Assembly: GCA_963771005.1 (NCBI GenBank)
Contig: CAVYRO010000002.1
Span: forward strand, 992,001-1,056,000
Length of the DNA stretch: 64,000 nucleotides
From: DASQZK01 sp963771005
GTDB taxonomy: Bacteria > Bacteroidota > Bacteroidia > Bacteroidales > GCA-2748055
Direction: 5' to 3'
Below the pieces are notes generated by a model that searched no databases, was not told the DNA's origin, and saw nothing but the letters and a program-made list of their open reading frames with translations. A program made the position numbers and the translations under genes. Of the stretch, positions 37,020 through 45,618 are shown piece after piece. Each line of letters begins with the position of its first letter. Within the stretch, counting starts at the first letter, position 1.

Positions 37020-40016
37020 ATGGATGACAGAGAGATAGTGGATATGACGCATTCAGATAAAAACCTGCATCACGAAGTAAAAATGCCCGCCCTTCAGCGG
37101 GAACTCGAAAACAAAATCAAAGGAGAGGTACGGTTCAGTGCCGGCGATCGCGCATTATATGCGACCGATGGCTCAAACTACCGGATGGAACCTATCGGAG
37201 TGGTTATACCGCTTGACCGTGAAGATGTCATCAATACAGTCAGGATCGTATCCAAACACAAAGCGCCCCTGCTATGTCGTGGCGGGGGTACGAGCCTGGC
37301 CGGCCAGTGTACAAACCGGGCCGTGGTGATGGATATGTCGAAATATTACAGGGGAATCATCGGGATCGATGCAGAGAATGCCCTCGTCCGTGTTCTCCCC
37401 GGAACTGTTCTGGATGATATCCGGAACGAAACCGAAAAGCAGGGACTCACCTTCGGTCCCGATCCATCAACCCATACCCATTGCGCCATAGGAGGAATGA
37501 TCGGGAACAATTCATGCGGAATCCATTCGGTCCTATCCTCCAAATATAAGAAAGGGGCCCGCGTTTCCGACAATTTAAAAGAACTTGAGGTAATGACCTA
37601 TGACGGGGAGATTTTTCGCGTGGGGGAAACGCCTGAGGAAGAACTCGAAAAGATCATTGCCGGAGGAGGAAGGAAGGGGGAGATCTATGCGTCACTGAAA
37701 GCCATCCGCGATGAATATGCCGGTGAGATCAGGAAACAATTCCCACAGATCCCGCGCCGGGTATCGGGTTACAACCTGGACGACCTGCTTCCTGAAAAGG
37801 GTTTTAACGTCGCACGGGCTCTGACTGGTACGGAAGGTACGTGTGTTATCATACTTGAAGCTACCCTGGAGCTGGTACCTCATCCTGCCAAAAGCGGACT
37901 TCTTGTATTGGGTTATAAGGATGTATATGAAGCGGGGTACGCAGTTCCGGAGATCATGAAATTCGGTCCCATCGGACTGGAGGGCATAGACAATAAACTC
38001 ATCAATTTTATGCACATCCGGCATATGCGCGAAGAGAATCTCAAGATGCTTCCGAAAGGTGAAGGCTGGCTGATCGTCGAATTTGGAGCTGACACAAAAG
38101 AGGAGGTAGATAAAAAACTCGAAGAAGTCATTAAGTCCATAAAGGACCAGAAAGACGATCCGCCGGCATTTATGACCTACGATTCGGAATCAGTGGAAGA
38201 AAAGATTTGGAAGGTGAGGGAATCCGGACTGGGTGCAACGGCCTTCGTCCAGGGAAAAGATGATGCCTGGCCGGGATGGGAAGATTCGGCCGTAGCACCG
38301 GATAAGGTAGGCGATTATCTTCACGATCTTCGCGACCTTTTCCATGAATTCGGGTATGAAGCCGCTCTTTATGGACATTTCGGACAGGGTTGCATTCACT
38401 GCCGGATCAATTTTGACCTTGTGAGCGAAAAAGGGTTGAAAACGTATTACGAATTCGTCATGAAAGCCACCGACCTGGTGAAAAAATACGGGGGATCCTT
38501 CTCGGGTGAACATGGCGACGGTCAGTCACGCGGCGAATTTCTCGAAAAAATGTTTGGGCCGCAGATTATGAAGGCTTTTCTGAAATTTAAGCATACATGG
38601 GATCCCGGGAATAAAATGAATCCGGGAAAGGTTGTGGATGCCAATCCGGTCCTCGCAGATCTCAGGCTGGGTACGGAATATAATCCATGGGAAGGCGAGA
38701 CTTACTATAAATATCCCGAGGATGAGGGGAGATTTTCACGTGCTGTCCTTCGCTGTGTGGGTGTGGGTAAATGCCGGCGGGAAGAAGGTGGCACGATGTG
38801 TCCGAGTTATATGGTCACCCGGGAAGAGATGCATTCCACCCGGGGCAGGGCCCGCCTGCTCTTTGAATTAACAACCGGCAAGACCATCAGGGACAGGTGG
38901 AAAGATAAAACGGTGAAAGAATCCCTTGATCTCTGCCTGTCATGCAAGGGTTGCAAAGGCGATTGTCCGGTACGGGTTGATATGGCAACCTATAAATCCG
39001 AATTCCTGGCCCACTATTACAAAGGGAGGCTTCGGCCAGTTCATGCATATGTATTCGGCCTGATTGCCGTATGGGCGCGGATCGGATCCCGGATGCCGCA
39101 ATTGGCCAATTGGGCCATGCACGCACCCGTCATCAGTGGGATCATGAAAAAAATGACAGGGATTGCCATGCAAAGGGATATGCCTCCTTTCGCCGAAGAG
39201 ACCTTCAAACATTGGTTCTTCCACGAGATAAAGAACAACCCGCCTTCAGAGAAAAGGGTGATCTTCTGGGCAGATACTTTTAATAATTATTTCCATACAG
39301 AGGTGGCAAAATCAGCCGTGCGTGTTTTGATTGATGCAGGCTGGCATGTCATCGTTCCAAAGGTAAACCTGTGTTGCGGAAGGCCACTGTACGATTATGG
39401 CATGCTTAACACCGCGAAAAAATGGCTACGGGAGATCCTGGACAACCTCCGTGAAGAAATCCGTAACGGAACGGCAATGGTAGGTGTTGAACCCAGCTGT
39501 ATGGCCACCTTCAGGGATGAACTCATCAATCTTTTCCCGAAGGATGAGGATGCCAAACGATTAAGCCGGCAATCCTTCCTGTTCAGTGAGTTTTTTGAAA
39601 AGATAGATCCGGAATATAAACTTCCGGAAATTACACAAAAAGCCATTGTCCATGGCCATTGTCAGCATAAGGCCATTTTCAGCATGAATTCGGAAGAAAA
39701 AATGCTGAAACGAATGAAAATCGACTACAAGCTGCTCGACAGCGGTTGCTGCGGTATGGCAGGAGCTTTCGGCTTCGAGAAAGAGAAGTATGATATATCG
39801 GTTAAGGTGGGTGAAAGGGTGCTTCTCCCCGAGGTGCGGAATTCCAATGGCGAGATGATCATTGCGAACGGCTTCAGCTGCAAGGAACAGATCCGTCAAC
39901 TTACCCCTAAAAAAGCACTGCACATAGCCCAGGTGATCGATGAAGCCCTTCAGAACGGCAACGGCAAAGCAGGCAGAAAAATTGAAACAAAACAGAAACC
40001 AGGTGAAAGATCTTAA
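37020..40016 (+). CDS. FAD-linked oxidase fused to Fe-S domains (GlcD/GlpC-like, D-2-hydroxyacid dehydrogenase)
   Basis: The 998-residue protein fuses two parts. The N-terminal half is an FAD_binding_4/GlcD-like dehydrogenase with the pyrophosphate loop CRGGGTSLAGQCTN at about 85-98, HTHCAIGGMIGNNSCG at about 152, and FSGEHGDGQSRGEF, whose His/Glu-rich loop is typical of the D-lactate/D-2-hydroxyglutarate group. Two ferredoxin motifs follow, CVGVGKC...MCPSYM (about 580) and CLSCKGCKGDCPV (about 640). Two CCG cysteine-rich domains close the protein (LCCGRP about 785, SGCCGMAGAFGFE about 911). It oxidises a D-2-hydroxyacid and passes electrons through Fe-S clusters. It overlaps the start of the next gene. 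Confidence 0.92.
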   Translation: MDDREIVDMTHSDKNLHHEVKMPALQRELENKIKGEVRFSAGDRALYATDGSNYRMEPIGVVIPLDREDVINTVRIVSKHKAPLLCRGGGTSLAGQCTNRAVVMDMSKYYRGIIGIDAENALVRVLPGTVLDDIRNETEKQGLTFGPDPSTHTHCAIGGMIGNNSCGIHSVLSSKYKKGARVSDNLKELEVMTYDGEIFRVGETPEEELEKIIAGGGRKGEIYASLKAIRDEYAGEIRKQFPQIPRRVSGYNLDDLLPEKGFNVARALTGTEGTCVIILEATLELVPHPAKSGLLVLGYKDVYEAGYAVPEIMKFGPIGLEGIDNKLINFMHIRHMREENLKMLPKGEGWLIVEFGADTKEEVDKKLEEVIKSIKDQKDDPPAFMTYDSESVEEKIWKVRESGLGATAFVQGKDDAWPGWEDSAVAPDKVGDYLHDLRDLFHEFGYEAALYGHFGQGCIHCRINFDLVSEKGLKTYYEFVMKATDLVKKYGGSFSGEHGDGQSRGEFLEKMFGPQIMKAFLKFKHTWDPGNKMNPGKVVDANPVLADLRLGTEYNPWEGETYYKYPEDEGRFSRAVLRCVGVGKCRREEGGTMCPSYMVTREEMHSTRGRARLLFELTTGKTIRDRWKDKTVKESLDLCLSCKGCKGDCPVRVDMATYKSEFLAHYYKGRLRPVHAYVFGLIAVWARIGSRMPQLANWAMHAPVISGIMKKMTGIAMQRDMPPFAEETFKHWFFHEIKNNPPSEKRVIFWADTFNNYFHTEVAKSAVRVLIDAGWHVIVPKVNLCCGRPLYDYGMLNTAKKWLREILDNLREEIRNGTAMVGVEPSCMATFRDELINLFPKDEDAKRLSRQSFLFSEFFEKIDPEYKLPEITQKAIVHGHCQHKAIFSMNSEEKMLKRMKIDYKLLDSGCCGMAGAFGFEKEKYDISVKVGERVLLPEVRNSNGEMIIANGFSCKEQIRQLTPKKALHIAQVIDEALQNGNGKAGRKIETKQKPGERS

Positions 40017-41004
40017 ATCGAAAATCGTTGTGATCACAGGTGCCTCGGCTGGTGTAGGCCGCGCCACGGCACATGCATTTGCCAAAGAAGGAGCAGTTGT
40101 GGTGCTTCTCGCCAGGAATGAACAAAGCCTCGAAGGCACCAAAAAAGAAGTGGAAGTGCTGGGAGGAAAAGGCTATTATTTCCCCGTCGATGTTTCCCAT
40201 CCCGGCGATCTCGAAACCGTGGCCGAAAAAACGGAAAAGGAAATCGGGCCCATCGATATTTGGGTGAACAATGCCATGGTAGGCGTTTTTTCACCTTTCC
40301 GCGAAATGAGACCGGATGAATTCAAAAGGGTTACGGAGGTGACCTACCTGGGCCAGGTTTACGGAACGATGGCAGCCCTGAAGTATATGCTGCCCCGTAA
40401 CAGCGGAAGGATCATCCTTGTGGGTTCCGCCCTCGCATACCGCGGCATCCCGCTTCAGTCAGCTTATTGCGGCGCCAAACATGGCATTCAGGGATTTTTC
40501 GATTCCCTCCGCACGGAATTGCTTCACGATAAGAGCAAAGTCGGAGTGACCATGGTGGAATTGCCGGCTATGAATACTACCCAATTTGGATGGGTGAAAT
40601 CAAGGATGAAAAAGAAACCTCGTCCCATGGGAAAGATCTATCAGCCCGAAGTCGCCGCAAATGCAATTATTTATGCAGCCAAACATGACAGGCGTGAGAT
40701 ATTCGTGGCAATGCCTACCTTCAAATCCATAATCGGAAATAAATTCTTCCCGGGAATGCTGGATCATATCCTGGCAAACAGCGCCGTAGACGGGCAGCTC
40801 ACGGATATGCCCGAAGATTCCCGCCGGAAAAACAACCTCTGGGATCCCATCCCCGGAAACCACAGCGCCCACGGGATGTTTGACGAGCAAGCTTCCGAGA
40901 AAAGTCCCATGTTGTGGGTATCCACTCACTGGAGATTTATTTGGGCACTTATCATCATTCTCGTGCTCCTGATCATTGCATTATTAATTTATCTGCCATC
41001 ATGA
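40003..41004 (+). CDS. Membrane-anchored SDR oxidoreductase
   Basis: I prefer the GTG at 40003 (VKDLKSKIVVITGASAG, 333 residues, 14-base overlap with the previous gene). An ATG at 39940 would add 21 residues and a 77-base overlap. Motifs: TGASAGVGRATAHAF, WVNNAMVGVFSPF, catalytic Ser in GSALAYRG and Tyr/Lys in YCGAKHG. A C-terminal membrane helix (WALIIILVLLIIALLIYL) anchors it, which is unusual for an SDR. It would reduce or oxidise a hydroxyl/carbonyl at the membrane. Its TGA overlaps the ATG of the next gene. Confidence 0.88.
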   Translation: MKDLKSKIVVITGASAGVGRATAHAFAKEGAVVVLLARNEQSLEGTKKEVEVLGGKGYYFPVDVSHPGDLETVAEKTEKEIGPIDIWVNNAMVGVFSPFREMRPDEFKRVTEVTYLGQVYGTMAALKYMLPRNSGRIILVGSALAYRGIPLQSAYCGAKHGIQGFFDSLRTELLHDKSKVGVTMVELPAMNTTQFGWVKSRMKKKPRPMGKIYQPEVAANAIIYAAKHDRREIFVAMPTFKSIIGNKFFPGMLDHILANSAVDGQLTDMPEDSRRKNNLWDPIPGNHSAHGMFDEQASEKSPMLWVSTHWRFIWALIIILVLLIIALLIYLPS

Positions 41005-42302
41005 TCAATGAAAATGATCTGAAGAAAAAAGTCAGGGAAACACTGTATGAGAATATAATCAAGGGTTATTCTAAAAAACTTGATTTCGAATTTTTTTTTT
41101 CAAAACCGGCACGAAAGAAATACCCCTTTCAGTATTTCTGGGATACCTGTTTCCATATCCACATGTTGTTGGCCATAGATGAAAACGAGGATGCCAGGCG
41201 ACAGCTTGAAACTATGTTTGCCGCTCAGCGGGAGGATGGTTTCATCGGGAATATTATCTATTGGAAGCACATCCTCCCTGCAAGGATCACCGACTTCTTC
41301 CAGATGAAACCCCGCTCGATCTTTCATATGGGATCACCTCATATGAGCAATATTATACAACCGCCAATGCCTGCTCAGGTTGTGCTTAAAATCTATGAGA
41401 AAACCGGTGACAGGGAACTTGTAAAAACTTTTCTGCCTAAACTGAAGCGATACTACGACTGGCTTGCAGGAAACAGGGATTTTGACGGCGATAAGCTGAT
41501 CTCCATCATCTCTCCCTTTGAATCGGGAATGGATTTTAAGCCCACGTTTGACCCCGTCCTGCATTTTAAAGGTCCAAAAGGGAATTTCAACCTTATGCGA
41601 AAAGCCGTAACGGTCGATTTTAAAAATTTCGTCCGGAATTATGATATAGCTAAAATCAGCAAATCAAGATATTTCAGGGTAAAGGAAACCGCCGTGAATT
41701 CCATCTATGCCCAAAATCTGGATGAACTTTCACAGCTTTGTAAGATAGCAGGCGATAGGGATGAAGAGGTAGCCCGGTACAAAAAACTTTCGGAAGAGGT
41801 AGTCGAAAGTCTGCTGGAAATTATGTATGATCCTGATGACGAGGCATTTTATGATGTTTACGGTCCCGACAACCGTAAAATAAAGATCCTGACACCGACT
41901 ATATTCTATCCGCTCATCATTCAGAAAATCGGAAAAGGAGTAGGTAAAAAAGTGATGGAAAGACATTTTTATGAAAGTAAAGAGTTCGACGTCGAGTACC
42001 CGGTGCCTTCACTGGCCAAAAATCATCCCTCTTTCAACCCAAAAAATTCCATTTACCTCTGGAGAGGCCCGACATGGATCGTCAATAATTGGTTCCTGCA
42101 CAAGTATCTCATCGACACTCAGCATCGCAAAAAGGCAAAAACTCTTCTGCAATCGATGATAAAACTGGTGGAAAAGAGCGGGTTCAGGGAATATTACAAT
42201 CCTTTCACAGGCGAAGGTTACGGTGCGGAAAATTTCACCTGGGGCGGTCTCGTTCTCGAAATGATGCAGAATGAATCCTCGGGAAAGCCGGGAGAATTAT
42301 AA
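41001..42302 (+). CDS. GH63/MGH1-like glycosidase
   Basis: I take the ATG at 41001 (433 residues), which overlaps the previous stop as ATGA. The protein is an (alpha/alpha)6-barrel glycosidase of the GH63/GH37 type, with KYPFQYFWDTCFHIHMLLAI, QREDGFIGNIIYW, LKRYYDWLAGNRDFDGDKLI, IYLWRGPTWIVNNWFLHKYL and the C-terminal YGAENFTWGGLVLEM. Family members hydrolyse alpha-glucosides such as glucosylglycerate, mannosylglycerate or trehalose-like compounds; the substrate is not determined. There is no signal peptide, so it should be cytosolic. It ends the plus-strand run and is followed by repeats. Confidence 0.85.
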   Translation: MINENDLKKKVRETLYENIIKGYSKKLDFEFFFSKPARKKYPFQYFWDTCFHIHMLLAIDENEDARRQLETMFAAQREDGFIGNIIYWKHILPARITDFFQMKPRSIFHMGSPHMSNIIQPPMPAQVVLKIYEKTGDRELVKTFLPKLKRYYDWLAGNRDFDGDKLISIISPFESGMDFKPTFDPVLHFKGPKGNFNLMRKAVTVDFKNFVRNYDIAKISKSRYFRVKETAVNSIYAQNLDELSQLCKIAGDRDEEVARYKKLSEEVVESLLEIMYDPDDEAFYDVYGPDNRKIKILTPTIFYPLIIQKIGKGVGKKVMERHFYESKEFDVEYPVPSLAKNHPSFNPKNSIYLWRGPTWIVNNWFLHKYLIDTQHRKKAKTLLQSMIKLVEKSGFREYYNPFTGEGYGAENFTWGGLVLEMMQNESSGKPGEL

Positions 42303-42620
42303 GGAGTTATGGGGTTATGGTTGGTTATGAGGTTATGAGGTTATGAGGTTATGAGGTTTTGAAGTTATGCCTGATGGAGGGATTTCATTCACCAAATCAG
42401 TAATTTTTATGGAAATTCAGTTATAAGATGTCCCCTTCATCTTAATCCACTCTATTCCAGCACCGGTATTGCATAACTCCATAACTCCATAACCCTATAA
42501 CTTCATAACCCCATAACTTCATAACCCCATAACTTCATAACCCCATAACTTCATAACCCCATAACTTCATAACCCCATAACTTCATAACCCCATAACTTC
42601 ATAACCCCATAACTTCTTCC
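42303..42620. repeat. Opposed 8-9 base repeat arrays upstream of the respiratory operon
   Basis: The left arm (42308-42370) has TTATGAGG units on the plus strand. The right arm (42471-42615) has about eight copies of the 16-base unit ATAACTTCATAACCCC, itself two 8-base half-units. The arms are related to each other as reverse complements (GGTTATGAG versus CTCATAACC), so the region could fold into a long cruciform. The remaining 120 bases to the actB start (42621-42743) are AT-rich with no gene and should hold the operon promoter; I could not identify a convincing -7/-33 pair. Confidence 0.8.
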
Positions 42621-42743
42621 CAACAACAATTTAAATTGAATCTGAATTATCGCCCACTTAAAACTATCCTTTCTTTCCGAATGTATATCTCATGCATTCT
42701 TTAAAAATGGGCTGTTAGAGAACCTGTAAATTAAAAACTACCT

Positions 42744-45617
42744 ATGCCTAAAATATCATCTATTACCCGAAGAGCTTTTCTGGCGATAACAGGATTTTCA
42801 GGTGCAGGTTTGATGTTAAATCAGGGCGAAAAAATCGTCCACAAACTTATTCCTTACGTAAACCCGCCTTCATGGCCGACACCGGGCGAATGGGCATTTT
42901 ATTCGACCACCTGCCGCGAATGCCCGGCAGGATGCGGTTTACTGATGTGGCACCGAGATGGCCGATCAACGAAGGCAGAGGGAAATCCTGAAAACCCGGT
43001 CAATGCAGGAAAAATATGTATACGTGGCCAGTCATCCGTCCAGGGAGAATATGATCCGGACCGTCTGAACCGGGTTCTGAAAAGAAATGAAAAAGATGAG
43101 TTCTCCGGGAGCGACTGGGAAAATGCAATGAGTGAGATCCGCCGCGAAATGGAGGAAAGCGGCAAGGTATCGGTGATCTCCGGACTTGAAACCGGTTCAC
43201 GCTCAACCATAATTGACAGGCTCGCGGGAAATTTCGGACAGAAAACACATTACTACGAGGCATTCAATTATGAATCGATGAGGATGGCCAACCAGGAAAT
43301 GTATGGCCTCGACCTCATCCCCCGGTATGATCTCGAAGGCTGCGACCTCATCCTCAGTTTCGGTGTGGATTTCCTGGAAACGTGGCTTTCTCCCGTTGAA
43401 TACGCCCGTAACTTCGGAGAGATGCGGTCGGTGGAAGATCACCTTCCGGGCCATCTCTTATATTTTGGTTCGGTCGAAACACTTACCGCTACAAATGCCG
43501 ATGATTTCATTGTTACAAGCGCAGGCAGCGAGGCGGAAATCATTCTTTCTATCGCCGCCAGGCTCCGCAGGAAGGGGTATACCGGGAACAGCAGCTTTGA
43601 CGGAATACTGGAGAAGTATGCTGATAAATCTCCTGTCGAAGATAAAAAGATGGATGAGATTACAGGGATGATCATGAAAGCGCGGGCACCCATTGCACTG
43701 GCCGGCCGTCCGGAAGATCATTCCGTTGAAGGGAAGAATGCAGTCAAGGCCGCGAACCTTCTGAATGAACTGCTTGGGAGCAGCCCCCGGATGGACTTCA
43801 ACCGTCATCATGCCTTAAGCAAAACAGCTCGCAGGGAGGAAACCAATCGATTCTTTGAAGCTATCACCCCCGCCGATATTCTCATCATTCACAATACAAA
43901 CCCCGTATACAGTCTCCCCGGATCGGAAGAGCATATCCGAAGGGCGAAAATGGTGGTTTTCATCGGTGATTCTCATAATGAGACTGCCGGCCTGGCGCAC
44001 TGGATCCTTCCGGCTCATTATCCGCTCGAGGATTGGGGTGATTATGAACCCTGGAATGGGACAGTCTCCCTCATGCAGCCTACTATGGCTCCTTTATATG
44101 ATACGCGCAGTTCGGGAGATATATTCCTGAACCTCATCAGCAGGGATCCAGGGACAGATTTCAAAAGCCTCGTACGATCCTCCTGGCTTTCCTGGAGCGG
44201 GGAAGCAACGGGATCCGAAGATGAGGATGAGACCCCGGAAACCAATCCTCCGGGTGATAGTAACGACCGCTTTTACCGCCAAAGCCTGAGGAAGGGATAT
44301 CTCAGCAGGAAAACCGAAGCTGCGCGGCCGGTCATACGGAAAATGGATATTTTACCCGCAATAACCAAAAAACAGGAAGACGAACTTTATCTCCGGGTTA
44401 TACCCTCCCTCTTCTTTTATGACGGGCGGCTGTCCAACCGGCCATGGCTACAGGAAATACCACACCAGGTATCCAACATCGTATGGCAAAGCTGGATTGA
44501 TATGAATCCTGAGAAAGCAAAAGAACTGGGAATAGAAGAGACGCAGGTAGTAAAAGTAAAAGTGCCGGGAGGAGATATCGAAGTCCCTGTCCGGTTTACA
44601 CATCATATCGACAAAGAGACAGTCGCCGTTTATACGGGCCAGGGACATACGAAACTGGGGCGGCATGCAAAGAACAGGGGTGTCAATGCTTTCGCAATGA
44701 TACCAGGGATCAATCCTTCTGTCCCTGTAATCCGGATTGAAAAAACCTCACAAAAAATAAAGCCCATAGACCTTGCTAATTCGACCGACCAATTTGAAAG
44801 GGATCTGGTGAAATACGTCGAACGCAGGCAACTTACCGATGAAACCATTCACAGGGAGGAAATAACTTACCCGGGACCTTCAGGTTTTGAGAAAGATAAG
44901 GACCTATACGAACCTCATGCACATAAAAATCACCGTTGGGCCATGGTTATCGACCTGCAGCGGTGTATCGGATGCAAAGCCTGTGAATCGGCATGTTACG
45001 CTGAAAATAATATTGCCGTTCTGGGTGAAGAAAATATGCGGGAGGGCAGGGAGATGAGCTGGCTGAAAGTCATTAACTACAAGATCAACGAAAAAAAGCG
45101 TATTTACCTGCCCCTGCCGTGCCAGCATTGCGATGCGGCGCCGTGTGAACCCGTTTGCCCGGTTTATGCGGCCGTACATACAGAAGAGGGACTGAATGCG
45201 CAGATTTATAACCGGTGTATCGGGACCCGGTACTGCTCAAACAACTGTCCGTATAAGGTACGGCGCTTTAACTGGGTTAATGTGGACTGGGCTGCCTCAT
45301 TGAGTATGCAACTGAATCCCGAGGTAACGGTCCGCCAGCGCGGTGTGATGGAGAAATGTACCTTCTGCGTCCAGCGCATCCGGTCGGTGGAATACAAGGC
45401 AAGGGAAGAAAACAGGAAGATCAGGGATCAGGAGATCGTTCCGGCCTGCGCCCAGACATGTCCTACCAATGCCATTATTTTCGGAGATCTCCATGACCCG
45501 GATTCCATGGTGAACAAACTTCTCGACAGTCCCAGGAGGTATCAGTTGCTCCGCGAGCTGAACACAAAACCCGGCGTAATTTACCTGAAGAAAGTTATAG
45601 ATACCGAATTATCATAA
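42744..45617 (+). CDS. actB: Alternative complex III subunit B (Moco-fold/Fe-S protein)
   Basis: The 957-residue protein has a Tat signal (SSITRRAFLAITGFSG). A molybdopterin-oxidoreductase-fold domain follows and begins CRECPAGCGL plus ICIRGQ (C-x2-C-x3-C...C, about 57-93), which could bind a 4Fe-4S cluster. The C-terminal ferredoxin domain (about 732-895) has CIGCKACESAC, CQHCDAAPCEPVCP, CIGTRYCSNNCPYKVRRFNW, CTFCVQR and CAQTCPTNAI, the signature of ActB. In ACIII this subunit carries electrons from quinol toward the c-type hemes. The canonical Bacteroidota ActB lacks the first cysteine motif, so this is closer to the form I recall from other phyla. First gene of the operon; 1 base to actCD. 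Confidence 0.93.
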   Translation: MPKISSITRRAFLAITGFSGAGLMLNQGEKIVHKLIPYVNPPSWPTPGEWAFYSTTCRECPAGCGLLMWHRDGRSTKAEGNPENPVNAGKICIRGQSSVQGEYDPDRLNRVLKRNEKDEFSGSDWENAMSEIRREMEESGKVSVISGLETGSRSTIIDRLAGNFGQKTHYYEAFNYESMRMANQEMYGLDLIPRYDLEGCDLILSFGVDFLETWLSPVEYARNFGEMRSVEDHLPGHLLYFGSVETLTATNADDFIVTSAGSEAEIILSIAARLRRKGYTGNSSFDGILEKYADKSPVEDKKMDEITGMIMKARAPIALAGRPEDHSVEGKNAVKAANLLNELLGSSPRMDFNRHHALSKTARREETNRFFEAITPADILIIHNTNPVYSLPGSEEHIRRAKMVVFIGDSHNETAGLAHWILPAHYPLEDWGDYEPWNGTVSLMQPTMAPLYDTRSSGDIFLNLISRDPGTDFKSLVRSSWLSWSGEATGSEDEDETPETNPPGDSNDRFYRQSLRKGYLSRKTEAARPVIRKMDILPAITKKQEDELYLRVIPSLFFYDGRLSNRPWLQEIPHQVSNIVWQSWIDMNPEKAKELGIEETQVVKVKVPGGDIEVPVRFTHHIDKETVAVYTGQGHTKLGRHAKNRGVNAFAMIPGINPSVPVIRIEKTSQKIKPIDLANSTDQFERDLVKYVERRQLTDETIHREEITYPGPSGFEKDKDLYEPHAHKNHRWAMVIDLQRCIGCKACESACYAENNIAVLGEENMREGREMSWLKVINYKINEKKRIYLPLPCQHCDAAPCEPVCPVYAAVHTEEGLNAQIYNRCIGTRYCSNNCPYKVRRFNWVNVDWAASLSMQLNPEVTVRQRGVMEKCTFCVQRIRSVEYKAREENRKIRDQEIVPACAQTCPTNAIIFGDLHDPDSMVNKLLDSPRRYQLLRELNTKPGVIYLKKVIDTELS

Positions 45618-45618
45618 T

